A DNA stretch of 8,173 nucleotides from assembly GCA_023389535.1 (NCBI GenBank), contig JAEWEH010000296.1:1-8173 (forward strand), read 5' to 3'. The notes beneath the pieces are model-generated. The model did not search any database, was not told the origin of the DNA, and was given only the letters and a program-made list of their open reading frames with translations. The stretch comes from Pseudomonadota bacterium. Lineage in GTDB: Bacteria > Pseudomonadota > Gammaproteobacteria > Burkholderiales > Burkholderiaceae_B. Shown here piece after piece: positions 1 through 6,146 of the stretch. Both the position numbers and the translations under genes were made by a program. Every line of letters starts with the position of its first letter. Within the stretch, counting starts at the first letter, position 1.

Positions 1-1163
1 CAATGATCGACAACCATGACTACCTCATCCACAATTTGCCGAGCTTGCACATCGTCCAGCCCATAAAATGCGGCCGTGCTGAGGACAGTCTCCAGGCTAG
101 GTCGATTGTCGACGTCGTCAATATTCAAGACATGTTCCGCCTTGTCGATATTCGGATTGACGTCAAACGCGGGTGCAAGTCTCCATCCTGTCTTGCCAAG
201 CACGAATCCGTGATTGCGAAGGTGGTCGTCGCGGTTGCCAACCGCGACGTTGAACGCCACTCGCCGGAATAGTTGTTCCAAGTCTGCATCCGCATGCTCG
301 GCATCACCCTGAGCGCGAATGAACTGCGCCAATTCCAAATAGCTCGTACCTTCACTTTGAGTCTTGCGAAGCAATGTCATTGCCGAGGCATAGAAGCGTC
401 GCGAACCGTTGGCGCGATCGAACCGTTGGACGCAGAAAGTATGGAAGTCGTTGTTGAGTTTGATGAGTTTTGCAGGTGGTACGTCTATCCTCGCTTTTTG
501 GGCGAGTCGGTGAACGACATATTCCCAAGCTCCGATGTCTCGATCGTCATCTCGGGAAGGAAACTTGCCGATCCAGAGCGAACCGTCGGCTTCGGTAAAG
601 TTAACCTTTGGCCTTGCCCCGCCCAATGACGCACCAGGTGCGACGATTACGGCGAGCCATTTTCGTAGCGCATCTAGATCGTCGATACGCCGGTTGCTTA
701 GCTGGTAGGCCACGGCTGCCAACTCTCGTAGCGTCGTCACCGGCGGAGCCGCCATTTTCTCGTCGCCAAGAAACGCTTCCGTGCCGGGTCGGCGAAAGCG
801 CAGGGCGCCTTGGCGAGTGAGGTCTTGCACGCCGATCAGGAAGTCCCAGGCGTACAGCGTGCGAGGAGAGCGTTGCTCATCCTTTGCCTGTAGGGCCTCG
901 CGCCGCTTCATCAGTGTTTGTCCCCATCGGTCTGGTGACGAATCCAGGAAGATGCCGAAGTTGCCTAGCTCAGGCTTGGGAAAGAAGGGGTGTTCGTCGA
1001 GAGAGAGGTCAGGGTCGAGCGCGAAGGCGCGAGGGTCTTGTAGCCAATCGCGTTCGTAATGGAAGCGGATCTGGCCGCGATCATGGGCGAGCGTGCCGAC
1101 TTGGCGTGCAGGGCCCTGGTCGTCGTCAAGCCACACCTCCAGGGTGTTGTCCTGCGCGCTCAT
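1..1163 (-). CDS. hipA: HipA-family serine/threonine kinase toxin (C-terminus cut by window edge)
   Basis: Toxin of a HipBA type II toxin-antitoxin pair. The best-known member, E. coli HipA, phosphorylates glutamyl-tRNA synthetase and induces persistence; the target here is unknown. The frame is open from the ATG at 1163 to the window start, giving 387 residues of a family usually about 400-440 long. Kinase landmarks are intact: Gly-rich/Ser loop GASLGGARPK at 177-186 (Ser179 aligns with the autophosphorylated Ser150 of E. coli HipA), KFPS at 200-203 with the nucleotide-binding Lys200, QRFDR at 246-250, catalytic-loop NRDDHLRN at 310-317 (Asp312, Asn317), and metal-binding AFD at 332-334 (Asp334). 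The start is fixed by GAGGAA about 7 nt upstream and by an ATGA overlap with hipB, which implies translational coupling. The family call is firm from motifs. Only the last few dozen residues and the stop are missing. Confidence 0.93.
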   Translation of the reverse strand, partial: MSAQDNTLEVWLDDDQGPARQVGTLAHDRGQIRFHYERDWLQDPRAFALDPDLSLDEHPFFPKPELGNFGIFLDSSPDRWGQTLMKRREALQAKDEQRSPRTLYAWDFLIGVQDLTRQGALRFRRPGTEAFLGDEKMAAPPVTTLRELAAVAYQLSNRRIDDLDALRKWLAVIVAPGASLGGARPKVNFTEADGSLWIGKFPSRDDDRDIGAWEYVVHRLAQKARIDVPPAKLIKLNNDFHTFCVQRFDRANGSRRFYASAMTLLRKTQSEGTSYLELAQFIRAQGDAEHADADLEQLFRRVAFNVAVGNRDDHLRNHGFVLGKTGWRLAPAFDVNPNIDKAEHVLNIDDVDNRPSLETVLSTAAFYGLDDVQARQIVDEVVMVVDH

Positions 1164-1525
1164 GGGAGTTCCTCATCGTTTGAGGCTGATGAGGGCTTGG
1201 CAGTCTTGGCGCGGGTAGCGGTTCGGCGATTGGGCGCCGGCTCCAGCGCCAGATCTTGCAATTTCCGCCCAACTCTATCGTCGGCTCCGAGCTGATTGAG
1301 GTCGCCCTCAAGGCCCAGCACGGCCAGGACCCGAATATAGGACCCCAGCGTAGCCCCAGCGTCTCCGGCCTCGACCTTGTACAAGGTCGTCCTTGAAATC
1401 CCTGCGCGTTGCGCGACGACGGCGTTGCTCAACCTGCGTCGTTTGCGGGCAAGACGCAGCCGCTCTCCCAGCGCGGACAGGAGACGCTGTTCTTGAGGGA
1501 AGACGATAGGCGGTTTGCGTGGCAT
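1160..1525 (-). CDS. hipB: HipB-like HTH antitoxin / autorepressor
   Basis: 121-residue protein with one Xre/Cro-type helix-turn-helix at about residues 19-75 (LGERLRLARKRRRL, then AQRAGISRTTLYKVEAG as the HTH core). A basic, low-complexity C-terminal tail follows (98-121: PNRRTATRAKTAK, then an acidic end). In HipBA systems HipB dimers bind and neutralise HipA and repress their shared promoter, with HipA as co-repressor. Its stop codon overlaps the hipA start (ATGA), so the two are one operon. No Shine-Dalgarno precedes the ATG and an in-frame TAG lies five codons upstream, so the start cannot move far upstream. A strong inverted repeat and promoter lie directly in front (1527-1572). The hipB call depends on the HTH plus the adjacent hipA; the sequence alone would only say Xre-family regulator. 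Confidence 0.88.
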   Translation of the reverse strand: MPRKPPIVFPQEQRLLSALGERLRLARKRRRLSNAVVAQRAGISRTTLYKVEAGDAGATLGSYIRVLAVLGLEGDLNQLGADDRVGRKLQDLALEPAPNRRTATRAKTAKPSSASNDEELP

Positions 1526-1526
1526 A

Positions 1527-1572
1527 TTCGCTATTATGGACTATACGATGCTATTTTGTCCATAATAGCGAA
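1527..1572 (-). promoter_or_regulatory. hipBA promoter with perfect 15-bp inverted-repeat operator
   Basis: TTCGCTATTATGGAC at 1527-1541 and its exact reverse complement GTCCATAATAGCGAA at 1558-1572 are separated by 16 bp. On the minus strand a -35 TGGACA (1557-1562) and a -10 CATAAT (1533-1538), 18 bp apart, lie in the two arms. A HipB dimer or pair of dimers on the arms would block RNA polymerase, which fits autoregulation. Transcription would start near 1525-1527, at or next to the hipB ATG, predicting a leaderless mRNA. The repeat is read directly; the operator role and start site are inference. It does not match the E. coli HipB site (TATCC-N8-GGATA). Confidence 0.75.
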
Positions 1573-1649
1573 AAACTAAGATTTTTGCTGGAGACTATGG
1601 AGCGTTGACTGCAGCCATCATACCGGCACAAAATGTGGTACATCCTCGC

Positions 1650-1764
1650 TTCCACGGTGGGGGTGTCACCTTATTAATCAAAGCGTTGGATGCTCAGTTC
1701 TGTTACCTTCACCCGCTCCATTCCACGGGTTTCGTGCCCGGCGTTCCATATCGATAATCAAAGC
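1650..1764. repeat. Imperfect direct repeat in the gene-free gap between hipB and denV
   Basis: Two short words recur in the same order: TTCCACGG at 1650-1657 and 1721-1728, and TAATCAAAGC at 1675-1684 and 1755-1764. The units are 35 and 44 bp with dissimilar middles. This lies in a 194-bp stretch (1573-1766) without any supportable gene. It might be a recombination scar or degenerate attachment site beside the hipBA module, but no integrase or tRNA is in view and words this short can recur by chance. Confidence 0.3.
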
Positions 1765-1766
1765 AG

Positions 1767-2159
1767 TCAGGTTGTCCGGCGCGCTGCTTGCGTCTTCGGC
1801 GTTCGTTCCTCAATCCTCTGCCGATTTAAGCTGACAGCCGCTTCGGTGGGTTCCCAATCGTTCCAGTAGGCATCCGGTATCCCGGGGAATTGACGCCGGT
1901 CGATACCCTGGAAGGACGGCTTGTAGCCACGGCGCTTCATCTCCAGGATCAGGTCGGCATGCCGCTTTGCAAGGTAGCCGAGCCGGGTGTAGAAAAACAG
2001 CAGGTGGCCCTTTCCAAGGGTATAACACCCGGGCTGCACGAATGTCCCGCGCAGCGAGGCCTTATGGGCGAGGGCGAATACCCGGGGCAATTCTCGATAT
2101 TCGGCTACCAGATGCGGGCCGCTTAGCTCTTGTACGGGGACGCAGTTGATTCGGGTCAT
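1767..2159 (-). CDS. denV: Pyrimidine-dimer DNA glycosylase/AP lyase (T4 endonuclease V family)
   Basis: 130-residue homologue of phage T4 endonuclease V (138 residues), which starts base-excision repair of UV-induced cyclobutane pyrimidine dimers by glycosylase plus beta-lyase action. The N-terminus MTRIN is shared, with the catalytic Thr2 exposed once Met1 is removed. AEYRELPR at 19-26 holds the catalytic Glu23 and the DNA-binding Arg22 and Arg26. LGKGHLLFFY and LGYLAKRHADLI match the family core. The C-terminus lacks the aromatic WYKYYG-like segment of the T4 enzyme and ends in a basic QAARRTT tail; from memory, bacterial versions often lack it too. The gene is divergent from copZ across 100 bp and has a weak SD (AGAG). 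It is alone on its strand, with no partner repair gene. The family assignment is strong; in vivo role and recent phage origin are not shown. Confidence 0.92.
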   Translation of the reverse strand: MTRINCVPVQELSGPHLVAEYRELPRVFALAHKASLRGTFVQPGCYTLGKGHLLFFYTRLGYLAKRHADLILEMKRRGYKPSFQGIDRRQFPGIPDAYWNDWEPTEAAVSLNRQRIEERTPKTQAARRTT

Positions 2160-2183
2160 ATTTTTGCTCTGTTCGGGTGTCTC

Positions 2184-2189
2184 TTTATA
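2184..2189 (-). promoter_or_regulatory. Possible -10 of the denV promoter
   Basis: TATAAA on the minus strand, 24 bp before the denV ATG. A 17-bp spacing would put its -35 at about 2207-2212, where there is no good -35 word. That position falls inside the CueR-type operator of the divergent copZ promoter. It is the only plausible -10 in the gap on this strand; weak evidence. Confidence 0.3.
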
Positions 2190-2198
2190 CCAAAGCCC

Positions 2199-2229
2199 TT
2201 GACCTTCCCATGGTGGGAAGCCTCACACT
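2199..2229 (+). promoter_or_regulatory. CueR-type copper-responsive promoter of copZ
   Basis: -35 TTGACC at 2199-2204, then a 19-bp spacer and a poor -10 CACACT at 2224-2229. The overlong spacer is the hallmark of MerR-family promoters, which the metal-loaded activator untwists. The spacer holds the dyad ACCTTCC-N7-GGAAGCC (2202-2222), close to the known CueR/HmrR operator ACCTTCC-N7-GGAAGGT, with two mismatches in the right arm. Predicted start is about 2236, 24 nt before copZ. The regulator is most likely the cueR product encoded at 2526-2912. Confidence 0.85.
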
Positions 2230-2259
2230 GGGCGCATCATCAACCCACGGAGATTTTCC

Positions 2260-2454
2260 ATGCAGTTTCATATCGAGGACATGACTTGCGGCGGCTGCGC
2301 GCGCGGGGTGACCAAGGCGATCCAATCCGTCGATCCGGCCGCCAGCGTCATGGCGGATCCTCCCACACGCACCGTGAAGGTCATTTCGTCGGCCAGCCGC
2401 GAAGCGATCGAGGCGGCGCTGCGCGAGGCGGGTTTTCCGCCGCGTGAATCGTAG
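2260..2454 (+). CDS. copZ: CopZ-like copper chaperone (single HMA domain)
   Basis: 64-residue cytosolic protein made of one heavy-metal-associated domain. MTCGGC at residues 8-13 provides the Cu(I)-binding Cys10 and Cys13. The fold ends in the typical TRTVKVIS strand and an AALREAGFPP helix end. Such proteins carry Cu(I) to the N-terminal metal-binding domains of CopA and buffer cytosolic copper. The start is supported by GGAG 7 nt upstream (2249-2252). It has its own CueR-type promoter and converges on cueR with 71 bp between the stops. The length is normal for the family (about 64-70). Confidence 0.93.
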   Translation: MQFHIEDMTCGGCARGVTKAIQSVDPAASVMADPPTRTVKVISSASREAIEAALREAGFPPRES

Positions 2455-2489
2455 GAACGCTTTAAATACCGTTCAAGATTGTTCAAAAT

Positions 2490-2522
2490 GGGGCTTGGCT
2501 TCATCCGTCACACTGAAGCCCC
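2490..2522. terminator. Hairpin between convergent copZ and cueR; possible bidirectional terminator
   Basis: GGGGCTT (2490-2496) and AAGCCCC (2516-2522) form a 7-bp perfect stem with a 19-nt loop. A second pairing, GGCTTC with GAAGCC inside the same stretch, competes with it. The position, between two converging stop codons, fits a terminator. There is no clear T-run on either side, so intrinsic termination is uncertain. Confidence 0.35.
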
Positions 2523-2525
2523 TCA

Positions 2526-2912
2526 TCACCGCTCCAGATTCGCCAGGATAGGGCAGTCGGGGCGCTCGTCGCCGGCACAGCAGTTGATCAAAGTCTGCAA
2601 GGTGTCGGCCATTTGCCGCAAGCCATCGATTTTTTGCTGCAGTTCATCGATATGCGCCTGCGCCAGGCGCTTGACGTCGGCGCTATGTCGGGCGCTGTCA
2701 TTCCATAGATTCAACAGGTCGCTGATCTCGGGGACGGCAAACCCCAAGTCCCGCGCGCGCCGGATGAAACGCAGCCTGTGCACGTCGGAATCGGAATAAG
2801 AGCGATACCCGGACGCCGTGCGTTCGGCCGGCGGAACCAGGCCGGTCTGCTCGTAATAGCGGATCATCTTGGCCGATACGCCGGATGCTTTGGATGCTTC
2901 GCCGATATTCAT
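2526..2912 (-). CDS. cueR: CueR, Cu(I)-responsive MerR-family transcriptional activator
   Basis: 128 residues, usual for CueR. The N-terminal winged HTH (MNIGEASKASGVSAKMIRYY at 1-20, wing around 34-40 with SGYRSYS) is followed by a long dimerisation helix (about 80-108) and the metal loop. Cys112 and Cys120 are spaced CX7C exactly as in E. coli CueR, and Ser77 is kept; together these mark sensors of monovalent ions (Cu+, Ag+, Au+) rather than Zn or Hg. An extra Cys111 precedes the ligand. It lies 13 bp after copA on the same strand with GAGG 5 nt before its ATG, so it is very likely co-transcribed with the pump, placing its own expression under copper control. Expected targets are the two operators at 2202-2222 and 5466-5486. 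Confidence 0.95.
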   Translation of the reverse strand: MNIGEASKASGVSAKMIRYYEQTGLVPPAERTASGYRSYSDSDVHRLRFIRRARDLGFAVPEISDLLNLWNDSARHSADVKRLAQAHIDELQQKIDGLRQMADTLQTLINCCAGDERPDCPILANLER

Positions 2913-2925
2913 GATGTCCTCGCTT

Positions 2926-5424
2926 TCAATGGGCGGCGCCCGCCGCCATGGGAGGCTGGAAGCGCCGCAGCCGCAGTGCGTTGCCCAGCACGAATACGCT
3001 GGACAGGGCCATGGCGCCGGCCGCGAAGATGGGTGATAGCAACAGGCCGTGGCTGGGATACAGCACCCCGGCCGCCACGGGAATCAAAGCGGTGTTGTAG
3101 GCGAAGGCCCAGAACAGATTCTGGCGGATATTGCCGATGGTTTCTTGCGACAGCGCAATCGCGTTGGGCACGCCTTGCAGGTTGCCGGACATCAGCACCA
3201 CATCGGCTGCTTCCATCGCCACATCGGTGCCTGTGCCGATGGCCATGCCGACATCCGCCTCGGCCAGCGCCGGCGCATCATTGATGCCGTCGCCGACGAA
3301 GGCGACACGGCCATGTTCGGCCTTGAGCCGGCGCACCGCATCGACCTTGCCGGCTGGCAGTACTTCAGCCACCACTTCATCAATGCCCAGGCGGGCGGCG
3401 ATCGCCTTTGCGGTAACCTGGTTGTCGCCGGTGATCATCGCGACTTTCAAACCCAATTGATGCAGGGCCGCGATGGCGCCGGGTGTGGTCGGCTTGATCG
3501 GATCCGCGACGGCAATGATGGCTGCCAAGCGCCCGTCGATGGCCGCATACAGCGGGGATTTGCCTTCATTGCCCAGCCGGGTGGCCGTGGCAGCAAAAAT
3601 GCCGACATCCATACCCAGTTCGCGCATATACCGGTCTGCCCCCACCTGTACGCGGCTGCCTTCCACATCGGCCTGCACGCCCATGCCGGTCACCGACTGG
3701 AAATCGTTAAGTGTTGGCACGACAATGCCTTCATGCTGCGCAGCGTCCACGATGGCCCGCGCGATGGGGTGCTCGGATCGCGATTCGACCGCGGCGACTT
3801 TGGCCAGTACCGACGTCCGCTCGAACCCTTCCGCAAGCTCCAGGTCCGTCAAGGCCGGCCGGCCTTCGGTCAGCGTTCCTGTCTTGTCTACGGCCACGAC
3901 CTTTGCATCCTTCAATAACTGCAAGGCCTCGCCTTTGCGGAACAGCACACCCAGCTCGGCGCCGCGGCCGGTGCCGACCATGATGGAGGTTGGGGTGGCC
4001 AGCCCCATGGCGCAGGGGCAGGCGATGATCAGCACGGCCACTGCATTCACCAGGGCGAAGGTGAGCGCGGGCGATGGGCCCCAGATCATCCAGACGAGGA
4101 AGGTCAGCGCGGCAGCCGCCATGACTGCCGGCACAAACCACATCGTCACCTTGTCGACCACCGCCTGGATGGGCAGCTTGGCGCCTTGCGCCTGCTCGAC
4201 CAGGCGTATGATCTGCGCCAGCACGGTTTGGCCGCCGACGGCGGTGGCGCGCAAACTGAAGGCGCCTTGCTGGTTGACGGTGCCGCCGACCACTGCGCTG
4301 CCTGCTGATTTCTCGACCGGGATGGGTTCGCCGGTGATCATCGATTCGTCGACAAAGCTTGCGCCTTCGATGACGTCGCCGTCGACGGGAACCCGTTCGC
4401 CGGGGCGCACTTCGACGATATCGCCGGACATGACGTCGCCGATGGGCAGGTCGATGACTCGGCCGTCGCGCACGACATGCGCGACCCGGGCCTGCAGCCC
4501 GACCAGACGCTTGATGGCTTCCGAAGTGCGACCCTTGGCGCGCGCTTCCAGGTAGCGGCCCAGCAGGATCAAGGCCACGATGACGGCGGCGGCTTCGTAG
4601 TACACATTCACCGTGCCTGCCGGCAGCATGCCGGGCGCGAAGGTGGCGACCACCGAATAGGCATAGGCTGCCAGGGTGCCGACCGCGACCAATGAGTTCA
4701 TGTCGGGCGCCAGGCGCAGCAGTGCCGGGAAGCCCTTGGTATAGAAACGTCGGCCGGGAACCGCCAGCACCAGGGTGGTAAGGGCGAACTGCAGCATCCA
4801 GCTCCATTGCATGCCGATGGTGCGCATGACCAGTTCATGCACGCCCGGCACCAGGTGTGATCCCATTTCCAGTATGAACACCGGCAAGGCTAGCACGACT
4901 GCGACGACCAGGTCGCGCTTCAAGGCGGCGCGTTCGGCGTCCTTGGCAGCGGTGGCCTCGTCGCTGTCGAACTGCGCTGCCGCATTGATCGTCCTGGCGT
5001 CATACCCGGCTTTGTCTATGGCCTGCTCCAGGGCGTCCGCGCTGGCGTAGCCGCGCACGGTGGCGCGTTCCGTGGCGAGGTTCACGGTGGCTTCCGATAC
5101 GCCAGGCACAGCCCGCAGCGCGCGCTCGACGCGCCCCACGCAGGAGGCGCAAGTCATCCCTTCGATGGCCAGTTCAGTCGTGCTGACGGGAACGTCGTAG
5201 CCGGCGTTTTCAATAGCTTGTACCAGGGCTGTACGGTCGACAAGGCCTTCCGGCACGATGTCGGCGCGCTCGGTAGCCAGGTTGACGGCAACGCTGCCCA
5301 CCCCCGGCACCTTGGAAAGAGCAGCCTCCACTCTTCCGACGCAAGAAGCGCAGGTCATGCCCGCGATCGGCAGGCTGATCGCCGCGGCAGCGCCGCGGCC
5401 AAGTTTTGTATCTGACTCGCCCAT
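2926..5424 (-). CDS. copA: Cu(I)-exporting P1B-type ATPase CopA
   Basis: 832-residue inner-membrane pump that uses ATP to move Cu(I) out of the cytoplasm. Two N-terminal HMA domains carry MTCASC (Cys25/28 and Cys92/95), followed by transmembrane helices from about 170 onward. The actuator domain has TGEP at 364-367. The transport site CPC at 469-471 (helix ending [13 protein letters not shown]) marks a copper/silver pump. DKTGT starts at the phosphorylated Asp513, SEHP is at 550-553 and GDGINDAP at 711-718. Tyr776-Asn777 and Met806-xx-Ser809 in the last two helices match the Cu(I) ligands known from CopA. All landmarks are intact and the length is typical. The start at 5424 has AGGA 6 nt upstream and sits about 28 nt after the predicted transcript start. 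First gene of a copA-cueR operon. Confidence 0.97.
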   Translation of the reverse strand: MGESDTKLGRGAAAAISLPIAGMTCASCVGRVEAALSKVPGVGSVAVNLATERADIVPEGLVDRTALVQAIENAGYDVPVSTTELAIEGMTCASCVGRVERALRAVPGVSEATVNLATERATVRGYASADALEQAIDKAGYDARTINAAAQFDSDEATAAKDAERAALKRDLVVAVVLALPVFILEMGSHLVPGVHELVMRTIGMQWSWMLQFALTTLVLAVPGRRFYTKGFPALLRLAPDMNSLVAVGTLAAYAYSVVATFAPGMLPAGTVNVYYEAAAVIVALILLGRYLEARAKGRTSEAIKRLVGLQARVAHVVRDGRVIDLPIGDVMSGDIVEVRPGERVPVDGDVIEGASFVDESMITGEPIPVEKSAGSAVVGGTVNQQGAFSLRATAVGGQTVLAQIIRLVEQAQGAKLPIQAVVDKVTMWFVPAVMAAAALTFLVWMIWGPSPALTFALVNAVAVLIIACPCAMGLATPTSIMVGTGRGAELGVLFRKGEALQLLKDAKVVAVDKTGTLTEGRPALTDLELAEGFERTSVLAKVAAVESRSEHPIARAIVDAAQHEGIVVPTLNDFQSVTGMGVQADVEGSRVQVGADRYMRELGMDVGIFAATATRLGNEGKSPLYAAIDGRLAAIIAVADPIKPTTPGAIAALHQLGLKVAMITGDNQVTAKAIAARLGIDEVVAEVLPAGKVDAVRRLKAEHGRVAFVGDGINDAPALAEADVGMAIGTGTDVAMEAADVVLMSGNLQGVPNAIALSQETIGNIRQNLFWAFAYNTALIPVAAGVLYPSHGLLLSPIFAAGAMALSSVFVLGNALRLRRFQPPMAAGAAH

Positions 5425-5458
5425 ATGGTTTCCTGACGTTGATATTCACTTGAGGGAC

Positions 5459-5489
5459 AGCTTAAACCTTACCATCGTGGGAAGGTCAA
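5459..5489 (-). promoter_or_regulatory. CueR-type copper-responsive promoter of copA-cueR
   Basis: Reading the minus strand: -35 TTGACC (5489-5484), 19-bp spacer, -10 TAAGCT (5464-5459). The dyad ACCTTCC-N7-GTAAGGT (5486-5466) differs from the known CueR operator by one base in the right arm. The geometry is the same as in the copZ promoter at 2199-2229. Predicted start is about 5452, leaving a leader of about 28 nt before the copA ATG. Confidence 0.88.
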
Positions 5490-5596
5490 GAGTCGCTTGA
5501 GATCGCGGCCAGCCGTGCGAGAGATCCCCGGTTACGACAAGGGGCGTATGGGCCTGCAGGCTTAGGCAGTGCTAATCTGGGGGCGAAGTCTGGAAA

Positions 5597-5630
5597 GAAT
5601 TGTCCGCCGTCAGCCGGCGGACTCGAATTC
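5597..5630. repeat. Strong GC-rich hairpin upstream of the CBS gene
   Basis: GTCCGCCG (5602-5609) pairs perfectly with CGGCGGAC (5615-5622) around a 5-nt loop. After a 3-nt bulge the stem extends with GAATT (5597-5601) and AATTC (5626-5630). It lies in the 276-bp gap between the divergent copA and CBS genes, where no gene ends. It is therefore more likely a regulatory or leader structure than a terminator of a known gene. Function unknown. Confidence 0.5.
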
Positions 5631-5639
5631 GTGCGCTGG

Positions 5640-5670
5640 TTGACCGGCGCAAGCGGTGCAGGTGGTGTGC
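5640..5670 (+). promoter_or_regulatory. Weak MerR-like promoter geometry upstream of the CBS gene
   Basis: TTGACC at 5640-5645 is followed by the imperfect dyad ACCGGCG-N7-TGCAGGT (5643-5663), with the 7-7-7 layout and position relative to the -35 seen in the copA and copZ promoters. The -10 at 19 bp (GTGTGC) is very poor. The arms match each other at 5 of 7 positions and do not match the CueR consensus core. Hypothesis only. Confidence 0.18.
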
Positions 5671-5700
5671 TGGACGCGCCGCAGACAAACAGGAGCGATC

Positions 5701-6144
5701 ATGCTGATTAGTGCCGCACTTCCCATTGCGAAGAAACGGCTGGTCACCCTCGATGCTGGCGCGCCGGTGATCGAAGCGGCCAAGCTGTTAAGCATGCCCG
5801 ACACGCACTTGGTGGTCGCCTGCGATCCGCATGGCGCCATGGCGGGTGTCCTGACCAAAGCGGACATCGTCCGGCAGATCAGTCATTGCACCGGCTGCAG
5901 TTGTACCGAGGGCGTGGCCGACATCATGACGCGCGAGGTCGTAAAGTGCGGGCCGGACGATTACCTGCGCAACGTCTGGGACATCATGAAAAGCAAGGCG
6001 CTGAAGCAACTGCCCATCAGCGACGCACGATCGCGGCCCCTGGGGGTACTGTATGCAAACGATGCGTTGCAACTGCTATTGCAGGAAGTGGAGTACGAAG
6101 AAGACCTGCTGCGCGATTATGTGATGGGGATGGGCTACCGGTAG
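5701..6144 (+). CDS. Two-CBS-domain protein with Cys cluster in the linker
   Basis: 147-residue soluble protein with a pair of CBS domains (about 1-60 and 73-128; each with a GVL-type core, GVLTKADIV at 49-57 and GVLYANDAL at 115-123) and an acidic C-terminal helix EVEYEEDLLRDY. CBS pairs usually bind adenine nucleotides and regulate partners. No enzyme or channel domain is attached, so the function is unknown. The linker carries HCTGCSC at 62-68 (Cys63, 66, 68), with Cys41 and Cys83 nearby, which could bind metal or sense redox. The start at 5701 is chosen because AGGAG sits at 5691-5695; an in-frame ATG at 5656 has no ribosome site and adds a non-CBS stretch. The gene is divergent from the copper pump and its stop overlaps mnmH. 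I recall similar proteins in related beta-proteobacteria without an assigned role. Confidence 0.87.
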   Translation: MLISAALPIAKKRLVTLDAGAPVIEAAKLLSMPDTHLVVACDPHGAMAGVLTKADIVRQISHCTGCSCTEGVADIMTREVVKCGPDDYLRNVWDIMKSKALKQLPISDARSRPLGVLYANDALQLLLQEVEYEEDLLRDYVMGMGYR

Positions 6145-6146
6145 CC
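6133..6146. repeat. 14-bp palindrome forming both stop codons of two convergent genes
   Basis: GGCTACCGGTAGCC is its own reverse complement. Read on either strand in the coding frame it gives Gly-Tyr-Arg-stop. The CBS protein (plus) and MnmH (minus) therefore both end in GYR followed by TAG, and their coding regions overlap by 10 bp. Confidence 0.9.

Noticed and set aside
3..629. Plus-strand open frames at 3-272 and 273-629
   Set aside because: They are antisense to the hipA frame, which is continuous from 1163 to the left edge with conserved kinase motifs.
3473..4555. 360-codon open frame on the plus strand opposite copA, and other long frames at 3049-3918 (plus) and 3731-4807 (minus, another frame)
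   Set aside because: They lie inside copA, whose every P-type ATPase motif is intact. The translations are low-complexity (Ser/Thr/Pro- or Arg-rich), typical of shadow frames in GC-rich DNA.
5573..5578. Extended -10-like TGCTAATCT before the CBS gene
   Set aside because: No acceptable -35 at 16-18 bp upstream; kept out of the feature list.
5656..5700. Upstream in-frame ATG that would add 15 residues to the CBS protein
   Set aside because: It has no ribosome site, and the added residues (MQVVCWTRRRQTGAI) do not look like CBS sequence. The ATG at 5701 has AGGAG at a good distance.
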